Assembly (NCBI RefSeq): GCF_029227915.1
Contig: NC_079880.1
Span: forward strand, 21,144,501-21,208,500
Source of the DNA: Hydractinia symbiolongicarpus
Taxonomy: Eukaryota > Cnidaria > Hydrozoa > Anthoathecata > Hydractiniidae
Reading direction: 5' to 3'
Length of the DNA stretch: 64,000 nt
Under the pieces are notes generated by a model. The model was not told where the DNA came from, ran no database searches, and saw only the letters and a program-made list of their open reading frames with translations. Numbering within the stretch: position 1 is the first letter of the stretch; every line of letters begins with the position of its first letter. Made by a program: the position numbers and the translations under genes. Of this stretch, positions 34,460 to 45,422 are shown piece after piece.

Positions 34460-35650
34460 TCTCTATAATAATGGCTGTATTCCGTTCAAAATGGTTGCGC
34501 GCAACTTTTCTCGCAGGGCTAGATTTTCACAGACTTTGCGTTTTGGTTTTGCGCAGCATAATTTTAGAATTACGCCAGACCCAGATAAATAACGGAAACA
34601 TGCTACGGAGGCCATTTTAGTTTGGAAGTGATGGTATCAAGTTTGCAGATCTGTTTGACCTTTTTGTCTTCTATAAGCTTTTTTATTTTGTAGCATTTGA
34701 TTTCTTTCTGTTTTCACATGCAAGTATATTTTTACGTTTTTTTTACCCACGCACAAATCTTAAATCACCAATTTTAAGATTTTGGCAAGAAATGTAGATC
34801 TTGAACCATCTTAGCTAGCTATAATTAGCTTAACTTACTCTTGGTATACTATTATTCATTTATATTTAGTGTTATGGCTATCTAACCAGCTCTTTAGCTA
34901 CCTCTAACTAAAAAGTGAAAGTAGCCAAATGCATTTTTTAGCTAGCTAGCTACAACAAATTTCGTATTCCATAATTCTTACGATGCTAAACCATAGTTGA
35001 TAGACAAAAACCCTTGTTTAGAGAATCGGTAAACTTCGAAGAGCCAAAGATCAATTTTTCGCTGATGTTGAAAGTACGCATTATTTAGCTAACCGTGCAC
35101 GCTGATTCAAAAATGGCAGAGCGACAAGAGAAAACATTGCATGAGGAAGAAACTTTTCACTATTTAGACGACGAATTTGATGAAATTTTAGAGTTTTTAG
35201 AAAAAAATGAAATACCAGAAGATGAAATAGAATATATCGCTGAAAATGTAAGTACTTTTTGTAATTTTTAAGAAAATGTATTATCATAAATTCACGCTTC
35301 GCAAGCTAGCTAGCTAAATTTATCTGACTTTTGTTAATAAAACTGTAGCTTTTAAAAAGATCCAGCTAATTTCTTATTCATTTATAGATTGAACCAGGTT
35401 CGTTTATGTGCGAAATTTGTGAAAAGCGTTGCAAGAGTAAAGGTCGGTTAAAACTCCATAAAATAAAGCATACATCAACTACACCAGTAAATAATGAAGA
35501 AGTCGATTTGTCAATCATAACTGTTCAGAGATTTTCTTGTATTGTAGCTGATTCCTGCAAAAAGATTTTAGACAGCCTCTATCCTGAGGGCATCCAACAA
35601 CAGTTACTTGTGGCTGAACCCGGTGTTTCGACTTCGGGCCTCCCGGCTAG
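34460..35650 (+). mobile_element. Helitron-like element carrying a zinc-finger gene, copy 1 (block Y deleted)
   Basis: It starts TCTCTATAATAATGGCTGTA directly after another element's 3' end (hairpin GTGGATTCTTCCAC, then TTCGGCTAG). It contains block X, then the two-exon zinc-finger gene, and ends GGGCCTCCCGGCTAG before T35651. Relative to copy 2 it lacks about 510 bp (block Y). Confidence 0.65.
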
Positions 35651-35726
35651 TTGTATATTAAAGGCTCGTTTCTATTTGACTGCATTTTTCGCTAAGGTGG
35701 ATAAAGCTGACGGACCTTTTTGTTAG
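35113..35726 (+). CDS. C2H2 zinc-finger protein fused to the Helitron end, copy 1
   Basis: Exon 1 is 35113-35247 (45 codons) and exon 2 is 35388-35726; the 140-bp intron has donor GTAAGT and acceptor TTTATAG, phase 0. Exon 1 encodes an acidic N-terminus (LDDEFDEILEFLEKNEIPED). Exon 2 has one perfect C2H2 finger, CEICEKRCKSKGRLKLHKIKH in form C-x2-C-x12-H-x3-H, then a helical-looking segment (VQRFSCIVADSCKKILDSLY). After YPE the frame runs into Helitron 3' sequence and adjacent DNA (GIQQQLLVAEPGVSTSG...) up to TAG. That is a deletion-made fusion of about 157 aa. It may be a fragment of a longer host gene. Confidence 0.6.
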
Positions 35727-36099
35727 CGCTTGCACAATTGAAGAAAATTTTAAAGAAAAACCATCCTATTGAAGTTTATGAACGCCTATAATACTTACAA
35801 ACGCTGTTCTTCTATGCTCATAAACGCTATAGTTACATGAAGGACTAGCAAGACAGACTGCTTATTTCACTTTTCTTATTTATTTTTCTACGTACTGATT
35901 TAGAAAACTATTCTGCTGTAATCAAGGAATTGCTTTCCTTATATTGCAGACAAGTAATTGATATGCTATACTTTTGGCTGAACGCTAAGTATTTTTTGAA
36001 AATAGGAATCTGGATATATATTCAAGTCGTTGAAACGAGTAGCAATAACCGAAGGAGAAAATCCAATAAGTAAGAAACAAGATTATTTTTAATAGTAGT

Positions 36100-36649
36100 T
36101 CTCGTTCTTGTTCTCACAATGGAACTTGCAAACACGCATACCGGTAAATGCCGTAATCAAGCGCACCCGGGTATAAGCGCAGCCGTAGTTAAGCGCATCA
36201 AATCTCAATCATCATTACATTACCGTTAATAAGCGCACCCTTAGAGATAAGCGCGTTTAAAGATTCCGATGATTCCACAACTGTCGAAGATTAAGGAAAG
36301 ACGATTAGTACATGTAGAGCAATTTTACTTTATAGTTGAGATGAACTTTTTAGGGCAATACACGTCATTAAAGATTATTCTGTTATTCTTTTGTTTTCCC
36401 TTGCACTTTTTTAACCTCGAATATAAGCGCGCACTTACATAGGCGCACCAATGTTATTAGCATTATTATCACCGCTTTGAGTAGTGCGCGTGATTACGAC
36501 CCACCTGAATTTGCATATTAGAAGGCCTTCTTTTTCTGAACTATTAGGAAGGTTGGATCATGACTAAACATTAAATTGCAAGTCAAGGATCCATTTCAAA
36601 ATTGCGAGGTGAAAAAATTGAAAAATAGTATGCTAAAAATAATGTAGAA
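36100..36649 (+). mobile_element. TE fragment with AAGCGCA motifs, copy 1
   Basis: GCCGTAATCAAGCGCACCCG starts a run of 'ataagcgca' motifs. Near 36480 GTGCGCGTGATTACGACCC is a partial inverted partner. The unit recurs at 43480-44022, and in diverged form at 55320-56260. I do not recognise the superfamily. Confidence 0.55.
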
Positions 36650-39124
36650 CCTAAAAACTGATGTCTCAAATGTTAAAATTTCCGACGTTACGGCGCAACG
36701 TCAATAACACTACTTTAACGTGAATATCTTATACTAAATTAAAAAAAAATTAAAAAATCTAAAACATCCTATTTTTTCACTGCCCTTCTGTCTAAGTGGA
36801 TTTCTCCACAGGATTTATCGACTAGTCAATAAATAATTTTATTTTTGACAGAATTCTAATTCTTAAACATAATAAAAATTTTTTTAGGAATTTTCAATCT
36901 ATTTTTTAGAGAAGAGAGCTACACTATATCTATTAAATATTTTTAAACTTTGATGCAAATTGTTTGACCTACAACAAAAACATTTTTGTAAAAACAGTAA
37001 CATGTTAAATGGTGTGTTCACGTTCTGAAAAAAATTAGTTTATGCAAAAACCGATACGAACAAACAATTTGTGGTTAGTATTGTAAGTTTATCATTTCCT
37101 GAACATGTTTAAGAAATAATAAAGCCACAATACTAATTATGACTTAATTAGTATTGTAGGTTATCCTTTTATCCTTAGAAGCAGCAGTACACATGTGTCA
37201 ACAAAATAATACTACTTTTTAGAATATTTACCAATGGTTCCAAAACAGCTTGCATTACCTCTCTAGTCGCTTCAGAAACTCAAGATAAATAAAAACCATT
37301 TCGGATAAGTTGATAGTACTGTTAATACAGTGTATTCTGCATTGTAAAAAACTCTTTTATCGGTGGTAGTAAGAAGCAAATCCTTTCTGGTTGAAGATAT
37401 TTTTCCATCACCAATTCTTTTCAGAGTTGTTCGCCAATAAATCTGGCAGTATACACGCGTTTTTTTCACAAGAATACTAAAAATCTAAATAGGCTGGTCA
37501 TTATTATTAGTTCTCTATTCTTCTAAACCTATTGTTTTTAACATGAAATCCCAGCTTGGTATTCTTTTAAACCATAATCTTAAGGAAAGAAACGTGTAAG
37601 TAGTATCAAATACACTCAACCTTTCAGAAAATCAATCATTACAGAAGAGGCGAATTGATCTGCGACAGGGTTGCTGAATAAGAGCCATTTCTAATGTTGA
37701 TTTTAAAGATCAGACCGACTGACTTTTCTAATCCACAAACCAGACCCAGGGTCGGATGGAGGTATAAGCAAGATAAGCGCGCTTACTTTCAAAACCGTAG
37801 AGAAAAAGCCCGCACGCGTCTCGTGTGTGTAGTTTTCCTTGTATTTTTAGAAAGTCTGGTAAGGAAGTTGTGTTTTTGCTTATTGCGCTTATTCACTTTC
37901 CCAAACAAAGTAGATAGAAACTCCTCTGAGCAAGCAAAACGAAAAGCAACTTTGCTTTCTCGCTTATTAAAGAATAAGCAAGTAAGAGTGTCAAAGTTGA
38001 TATATTTGCTTTTTTGCATGGAGAGAATGCGGAGATGAAAAACTACTTTGCTATCGCGTATAAGCAAATAAGCAAAAAAAAGGCAAGGTAGACAGAATTT
38101 CTCAACCGCAACGAAATGAATGCAAACAGTCCACTTTGTTCGTGCTTATAACCAATCAACCATAGATGGACGGTAGAGGTAGTGTGAACTTTTAGGTTTC
38201 TGGATGAATTTTGACTATTTCTTATGAATTTGAAGTACCCAGTGTGTAGTAGTATGTATAGTTTATTCCCTAAGATTTTTTTTTGGCCTAAGAAGATTAT
38301 TTTAAAAGGTTTCTCTCTGCAAGAATATCTATATATAGTGAATGAGATACTTATTTATTATTCACTATAGTAGTTGAGAATGTGTGTACACTAAGTTCTT
38401 TTACTGATCCTGTTCTGTATGAAACTTCTGGTGCTAAATTTTTTCAACAAAACGAGTTTTTAGCTACTGCTTTGTCTTGTGTTATTTTTTATACTCAAAC
38501 CTCCCCACCACACAAATAAATAAATCAAAAGAAAAATACACTCAAAATAATTCTGAAGTGTTCATGTGGTGCTTCATTTGTTATTTTATACCTAGCAAGA
38601 TACTCTAGTGGTTGGATTTTGAAAGAACATTGAGCCAGTATGATGAGTGGAAACAGAGCTGTATTAAGGATGGAAAACGTTTTCATCAATTTTCAAGCCA
38701 AGTCATCGTAGTGGTGCCCTCTGCCAAGGCTACTTGACATATGTTATATAGCTAAAACAATATGGATAGAAAAAATCTTACCAATCTTACTAATATTTTT
38801 TATTTCATAACTGCCTTTTTATTTGATGCATTTTTTTGTTATGCAGTGTCATTTGAGATGGTAACTCTCTTTACAGATCTATTTCTGTGTTGCTGATTCG
38901 TGATGAAACCCTGGCTTTTGAGAATTTCGATCAACCGCTTGACAATATTTGTGTGCAATGTTTATGAGATGGTTGTGATGTGTATACAAAGACCAAGTCA
39001 AGAGAACTGTTCATAACTGAGTAAGCAAAATGTGTTTCAAAATCCTTCATTTGGTCATCATTAATGTGCGTTTTATCAATTTTTAATGTTGTTGAGGTAT
39101 AATAATTTTTTACTAAATGTGTAA

Positions 39125-39198
39125 ACTCCTGTGATCAAATGGTATGATATTTATGATACAATTTCGTAAAAGGTTCAGGTTCGATTCCTGACAGGAGT
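39125..39198 (+). tRNA. Degenerate tRNA-like sequence (pseudogene), copy 2
   Basis: Same 74-nt structure as 32267-32340, with two substitutions in the anticodon region and intact acceptor and T stems. Confidence 0.55.
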
Positions 39199-39419
39199 AA
39201 ACTATATGTGATGCAGGCAGTACCTTTAAAATTTGTGTCACTCTATATATTTTTTAATTTTGTAGCATCCTATTAAAACCACCTATCAAAGCTTATGATA
39301 TAAACAAATGGACAATTTATTCAACACAATTGTTGAGCCCATGAGAGGTGTTGCTGGTGTTTCTGTGAAGGTATTTTGATTTAACTAGAAGGTTAAGTTT
39401 AAAGAATTTCTGCGATTGT

Positions 39420-39770
39420 TTGCGAGTGATATTCCGGCCCTTAGTAACATATGCCCAGTTGGATATGTGGGGGATATTTTGGAAAAACTATCAAGGTGCT
39501 CTACCAACAGATATCACCTCTTTACTTAAAACCACAAATAGGTACACATTTCCATCAATCCGTGAAGTTTTGAGAATTTTGGCTACAATTCCTGTAACCT
39601 CATGCACTTGTGAGAAAAATATCTCTGGAGTAAGGCGTTTAAAGATTCAGATGCGAAACATCATGTCGGAGGAAAGGTTAAGCAGCCTAGCAGTTATCAT
39701 GTTTAACAGGTCAATCACTGTGATCTCTGATGAAGTGATAGATGAGTTTGCTGAACAGAATAAGAGATAA
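39420..39770 (+). pseudogene. hAT transposase C-terminal dimerisation domain, open copy
   Basis: 116 codons without the frameshift of copy 1. Motifs: LDMWGIFWKNYQGALP, FPSIREVLRILATIPVTSC, CEKNISGVRRLKIQMRNIMS, EERLSSLAVIMF. This is the dimerisation domain of a hAT transposase of the type also found in ZMYM/THAP-like domesticated proteins. The catalytic core and a start in context are missing, so it is a fragment even though this part is open. Confidence 0.85.
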
Positions 39771-40141
39771 AGGCTTTTTGAAATACATATACCTGGTGAT
39801 TGATTTATACATAGTTTACATGTTTTATATACTTTAGCTGTATATTTTTTATGTATATTGTCACTTATTGTACTTTTTAACGCTGGAAAACGCCTGAACA
39901 AGGTGATAATTTTTGTTACTATTAGGTCCGCCAATTTTGCGTATTTTAACGCCCATTCTGGGCGGTAATCTCCCGGAAAATTTTTTTGCTTAGTTACATA
40001 AAAATCCTGGATCCCACCCTGAGACCGACTGACATGTTCTGTTCGTAACTATTTTTTTCATGTCACAGCTATTATGACAAGAAGAAAATTTTTGAACAAG
40101 GAGATAGAATGTTGTAATATATTAAAAATATACGTAGAGTA

Positions 40142-40729
40142 CAGTATACTCTCGTTAAGTAGGACCATGGATAAGTAGGACGCTCGCTATATATACTACG
40201 TTTTTTCTCCGTGCTTTGAACTTATTTCTTCATGCAAAAAACTTCGCTTAAGTAAGACTCGAGATAAGTAAGACGCCCGCTAAGTAATACATTTTTTCTC
40301 CTTGTCTTGGAAAAAACCTTTCCTTAGGTTGAACATTTTCGTGAGAGGGCAGTCATGTCGCAGGTGGAGCAAAAAAGGAATTTGAGCTCGACACCAAATT
40401 ACATGATGAGGTTAAAGAAAAAAACAATCAAAATTGCTTCATATAAGCAGGCTTGAGGTTGATGACAACACATAAGCGTCTGACGACCCGTCTCATGCAC
40501 TTAATGATAACCTCCGTCAACTGAGTACAAGGGGTGAAAATTTCGCAGTTTCTTTGCTGAAGATGTCGCTTCTTTCGATGACGCAGTTCACGTAACTCAG
40601 GCTGATTTGATGGCTGATGAAGAAATCTGGACCGATGTTCTACTAAACAATGTCGAAGAATTCAAGGAAAATGGTGACCAAGATACCGACCAAATTTTAA
40701 AAAAGCCAACTACAAACTTAACTACGTGA
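40142..40729 (+). mobile_element. Pogo/Tigger-like remnant, copy 2
   Basis: Same end CAGTATACTCTCGTTAAGTA at 40142. The acidic tail-like frame is open here from about 40559 to TGA at 40727-40729 (EDVASFDDAVHVTQADLMAD...), whereas copy 1 is shifted and stopped. The DDE core is absent. Confidence 0.55.
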
Positions 40730-41313
40730 TGCAATTGATACCTTGATGAATTACTCAATGATGATCGATACCTAACCAGTTAGTATAGCTCCATACAAAG
40801 CCCTGTTTTAATAAGCTGTAAACCAATCAAATCATCGGATTTTTCATACTAACCGGTTTTTTCTATCAGTCAGGTAGTTTGTATTTCACAGTACAACATC
40901 AAAACCGGTCAGTATCCGCTTATTACAAACTGTACACTGTAAAAATTTTGTGATAACCTTTTTTGTATGACTTGGCGAAATATGTTTTAATGTCGATATA
41001 CTTTTTATGTGGGGTACTTTTGGCATGCCAAAGCAGGCATATAGTTTTAGCAGATTTCGCTTTTGACGTAACGGTTGTTAGACACCTTTGATATTGTTTG
41101 ACATTTTGAATTTTTATTTTTTTTTATTTTTTTATTCATTTTTTCTTGAACCTGCTTATATTTATAGACGTTTTGTTACAGCGGGTCGAAGTATAGAATA
41201 ACGCAGATTGTGAGTTTTAAAATGCAAATTACTGTGCTGCATGTTTTTGTTTGGTACACCTCACACGGATTCAATGAAAGATACAGTGGATTCTTCCACG
41301 GGAATACGGATAG

Positions 41314-43028
41314 TCTCTATAATAATGGCTGTATTCCGTTCAAAATAGTTGCGCGCAACTTTTCTCGGAAAATTATCACAGGGCTAGATTTTTACAGACT
41401 TTGCGTTCTGGTTTTGCGCAGCATAATTTCAGAATCAGGCCAGACCCAGATAAATAACGAAAACATGCTGCGGAGGCCATTTCAGTTTGGAAGTGATGGT
41501 GTCAACTTTGTAGATCTGTTTGACCTTTTTGTCTTCTTTTTTATTTTGTAGCATTTGATTTCTTTCTGTTTTCACATGCAAGTATATTTTTACGTTTTTT
41601 TTACCCACGCACAAATCTTAAATCACCAATTTTAAGATTTTGGCAAGAAATGTAGATCTTGAACCATCTTAGCTAGCTATAATTAGCTTAACTTACTCTT
41701 GGTATACTATTATTCATTTATATTTAGTGTTATGGCTATCTAACCAGCTCTTTAGCTACCTCTAACTAAAAAGTGAAAGTAGCCAAATGCATTTTTTAGC
41801 TAGCTAGCTACAACAAATTTCGTATTCCATAATTCTTACGATGCTAAACCATAGTTGATAGACAAAAACCCTTGTTTAGAGAATCGGTAAACTTCGAAGA
41901 GCCAAAGATCAATTTTTCGCTGATGTTGAAAGTACGCATTATTTAGCTAACCGTGCACGCTGATTCAAAAATGGCAGAGCGACAAGAGAAAACATTGCAT
42001 GAGGAAGAAACTTTTCACTATTTAGACGACGAATTTGATGAAATTTTAGAGTTTTTAGAAAAAAATGAAATACCAGAAGATGAAATAGAATATATCGCTG
42101 AAAATGTAAGTACTTTTTGTAATTTTTAAGAAAATGTATTATCATAAATTCACGCTTCGCAAGCTAGCTAGCTAAATTTATCTGACTTTTGTTAATAAAA
42201 CTGTAGCTTTTAAAAAGATCCAGCTAATTTCTTATTCATTTATAGATTGAACCAGGTTCGTTTATGTGCGAAATTTGTGAAAAGCGTTGCAAGAGTAAAG
42301 GTCGGTTAAAACTCCATAAAATAAAGCATACATCAACTACACCAGTAAATAATGAAGAAGTCGATTTGTCAATCATAACTGTTCAGAGATTTTCTTGTAT
42401 TGTAGCTGATTCCTGCAAAAAGATTTTAGACAGCCTCTATCCTGAGGCTATTGAGTCTGAGTAAATAATCTTAGAATTTGTATGATTCTGAGTCTACAAT
42501 TATTCTTATAAAAAGAGTTTATATTTCGGACCGCACAATATAATTCGCGGTTTGACAGTTCTTATTAATCACTTATCCGGTTGTTCAACGCCAGGTAACA
42601 TTTACTTGTGGCTTAACCCCGTTAACCAAAGCTACAATACAATTTTTTTGAAGATGGTATTTCCTAAACGCATTTGCGACACGGTTTATCTGTACTAAGC
42701 GCTAAGTCTAGTGTCAGGATTAATTCCGAAAAATAAAATAATGTTGATCAATTGTTTCTGCTATGACGGGGTAACAACGGGTTGTAAACTGTGTTTTTAT
42801 TTCGGCTAAAGTTGCAGTAAAGTTTTAATTTAAAAAATTAATCACACCCGAAACACTATAAATGTTGTGTGCGCTTTACTCTATTAACGACATACCGTAT
42901 ACCCTTACTAAAGCGCTCCACCTGACCGTGTCGCACAGTTTGCAGTTCTTATTAAGCGCTCCGCAGGGCGTCCAACAACAGTTACTTGTGGCTGAACCCG
43001 GCGTTTCGACTTCGGGCCTCCCGGCTAG
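41314..43028 (+). mobile_element. Helitron-like element carrying a zinc-finger gene, fuller copy
   Basis: 5' TCTCTATAATAATGGCTGTA; block X at about 41530-41950; zinc-finger gene 41971-42464; block Y 42480-42970; 3' end GGGCCTCCCGGCTAG before T43029. The element at 25927-27365 has X and Y without the gene, so the gene is a passenger captured between them. Confidence 0.68.
41971..42464 (+). CDS. C2H2 zinc-finger protein, two exons, intact 117-aa form
   Basis: Exons 41971-42105 and 42246-42464 with a 140-bp GT-AG intron. The protein is identical to the copy-1 product up to LDSLYPE, then ends AIESE-stop. It has an acidic N-terminus of about 45 residues, one C2H2 finger (Cys pair at about residues 53 and 56, His pair at about 69 and 73), and a C-terminal helical segment. 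It could bind nucleic acid or protein through the finger. Being inside a Helitron-like element, it may be a truncated capture of a host gene rather than a working gene. Confidence 0.65.
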
Positions 43029-43479
43029 TTGTATATTAAAGGCTCGTTTCTATTTGACTGCATTTTTCGCTAAGGTGGATAAAGCTGACGGACCTTTTTG
43101 TTAGCGCTTGCACAATTGAAGAAAATTTTAAAGAAAAACCATCCTATTGAAGTTTATGAACGCCTATAATACTTACAAACGCTGTTCTTCTATGCTCATA
43201 AACGCTATAGTTACATGAAGGACTAGCAAGACAGACTGCTTATTTCACTTTTCTTATTTATTTTTCTACGTACTGATTTAGAAAACTATTCTGCTGTAAT
43301 CAAGGAATTGCTTTCCTTATATTGCAGACAAGTAATTGATATGCTATACTTTTGGCTGAACGCTAAGTATTTTTTGAAAATAGGAATCTGGATATATATT
43401 CAAGTCGTTGAAACGAGTAGCAATAACCGAAGGAGAAAATCCAATAAGTAAGAAACAAGATTATTTTTAATAGTAGTTC

Positions 43480-44240
43480 TCGTTCTTGTTCTCACAATGG
43501 AACTTGCAAACACGCATACCGGTAAATGCCGTAATCAAGCGCACCCGGGTATAAGCGCAGCCGTAGTTAAGCGCATCAAATCTCAATCATCATTACATTA
43601 CCGTTAATAAGCGCACCCTTAGATAAGCGCGTTTAAAGATTCCGATGATTCCACAACTGACGAAGATTAAGGAGAGACGATTAGTACATGTAGAGCAATT
43701 TTACTTTATAGTTGAGATGAACTTTTTAGGGCAATACACGTCATTAAAGATTATTCTGTTATTCTTTCGTTTTACCTTGCACTTTTTTATACTCGAATAT
43801 AAGCGCACCCTTACATAGGCGCACCAGACTTTTAGAATTATTGTCACCGCTGTGAGCACTGCGCGTGATTACGACCCCTGGATTTGCATGTTTGAAGGCC
43901 TTCTTTCTCTGAACTATTAGGAAGGTTGGATCATGACTAAACATTAAATTGCTAGTCAAGGATCCATTTCAAAATTGCGACGTGAAAAAATTGAAAAATA
44001 GTATGCTAAAAATAATGTAGAAAAATTGTTGAATAGGATAGAAGAGACAGGTTTGCTGAGTTATGACTATTACTTTGCATGTTAGTTCAAATAATTTCAG
44101 TTATTTATTTTTGTATTCTTGATTATTTATAAGGTATACACTGTAGAAGCAAAAAATGGTTTAAACAAATAGTACGTATAAGAAATTAATAATATTACAA
44201 ATATACACAAAATATCAGTTAGTTAAAAATACAAATAGAT
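43480..44240 (+). mobile_element. TE fragment with AAGCGCA motifs, copy 2 with extension
   Basis: Same as 36100-36649 but it continues past the duplication end: GAATAGGATAGAAGAGA through TTGATTATTTATAAGG matches 55990-56240. This shows the natural element runs on to about 44240. Confidence 0.55.
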
Positions 44241-45422
44241 CGAAAATTAAACTTCCCATTAATGCCTAAAATTTACAAAATGTCAACAATAAGATCGACA
44301 TTAATTTGTTGATATATAAACAGTTTTCTACAATACTAACACAAACATATTACCAGACGAAACTAACAAACATTAGGCCAATTCGGTCCTAGGTTCCTGA
44401 AATTTATTATAACTCCTCCATAAATTTCCCAAATGGATTGAAATTTGGCAAAATTATAGTATTTCATAAAAGTAAGAAAAATAGTCTTAATTATTTTTTT
44501 TGTTTATGTCAGCACTATTCTGTGAACTTCTCAGAAGTTCAAAATTTGTCTAAAATACCACTTTCTGTCTGTTTTTCACATTTGACATTCTGTTATAAAT
44601 TTAATTATATATAGTATCTGATAGTCAAAAAAAAGTTCTTAACCATATCTTCCGGCTCCGGTTTTTTACAGTTCCTATAAAACATAGCAAAAATCACAAG
44701 GAACAGTGTCTTATGACATAGATACTTATTTAGCTTATCTGAACGTTTTACATCGAAAAAATTTATAAAACACCTTTTTGAAAAACTGCATCTTAATTTG
44801 CTAAATGTATTCCTTGAAGATCACTCGTTTCCATGTGAAAGCATCCAGTTACTTTAAAAAGACACTCTGTAGGTAAACTAAACCTTAAATTTTGTTAATA
44901 CAATTAATCGTGTGCAAAATATGTGGCCCTAATCACATTATCCTTATTTAGATTTCCCTCTGGCGAACGCGCACCTATGATTTGGTTAAGCATATTGGGA
45001 TATTTAGTCTACGCCTAATTTCCTGACTTCAGCTTATTTAACTCATGCCAAACTGGCCATTGTTCAGAATTGCCAACAGTTAAATGCCGATTAAATAAGA
45101 ACCACTATCAAAAAATGTTTTTAAGTAAAATCTTTACTATGTTTTCGTCTAAGACAAAAAAAACAAAAAACATTTGAAATGTCTTAATAGCTGGTTCGTG
45201 ATTGGGTGGTCTTCTCCATCATGGACAAGGTATAGTCTTGTAATTTTTGTACCTGTTGAGAGTTATCGTCCCTTTTGCGGCTGAAACGTTCTAACGTTAA
45301 ATCTGTGTGTTAGTACTTTCTTCAACTGATTGCAGTTTCTGATGTCTAGTTGGTGGTAGAGATTTCTTTGATGCCAAAGAACGGGTGGACGATATGCGCC
45401 ATCTAGCGTGACGTATAAGATC
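44241..45422. other. Non-coding stretch, possible 3' flank of the NLR gene
   Basis: No clear gene. On the minus strand just past the NLR stop, short frames such as RKRDDNSQQVQKLQDYTLSM (about 45190-45300) look like leftover LRR-tail sequence out of frame. Confidence 0.35.

Larger units (their letters stand above)
29367..36649 (+). repeat. Tandem segmental duplication, copy 1 (7.3 kb)
   Basis: It starts CCTAAAAACTGATGTC, 74 bp inside the preceding Helitron-like element, and ends AATAATGTAGAA, where copy 2 starts immediately. ORFs, the tRNA-like sequence and transposon ends recur 6858 bp downstream for most of the length. The copies differ by scattered substitutions and a few indels. Confidence 0.95.
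37747..40021 (+). mobile_element. Decayed hAT transposon, duplication copy 2
   Basis: Left end CAGGGTCGGATGGAGG; right end CCTGGATCCCACCCTG, one mismatch from its inverse. Same structure as 30889-33165. Confidence 0.78.
36650..44022 (+). repeat. Tandem segmental duplication, copy 2 (7.37 kb)
   Basis: Direct head-to-tail copy of 29367-36649. Main differences: a 425-bp deletion near 36742 (inside the Helitron-like element), loss of CG near 39668, loss of about 6 nt near 40222, gain of 4 nt near 40603, and about 510 bp extra at 42448-42965 (block Y). Copy 2 keeps more intact ORFs. Confidence 0.95.
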
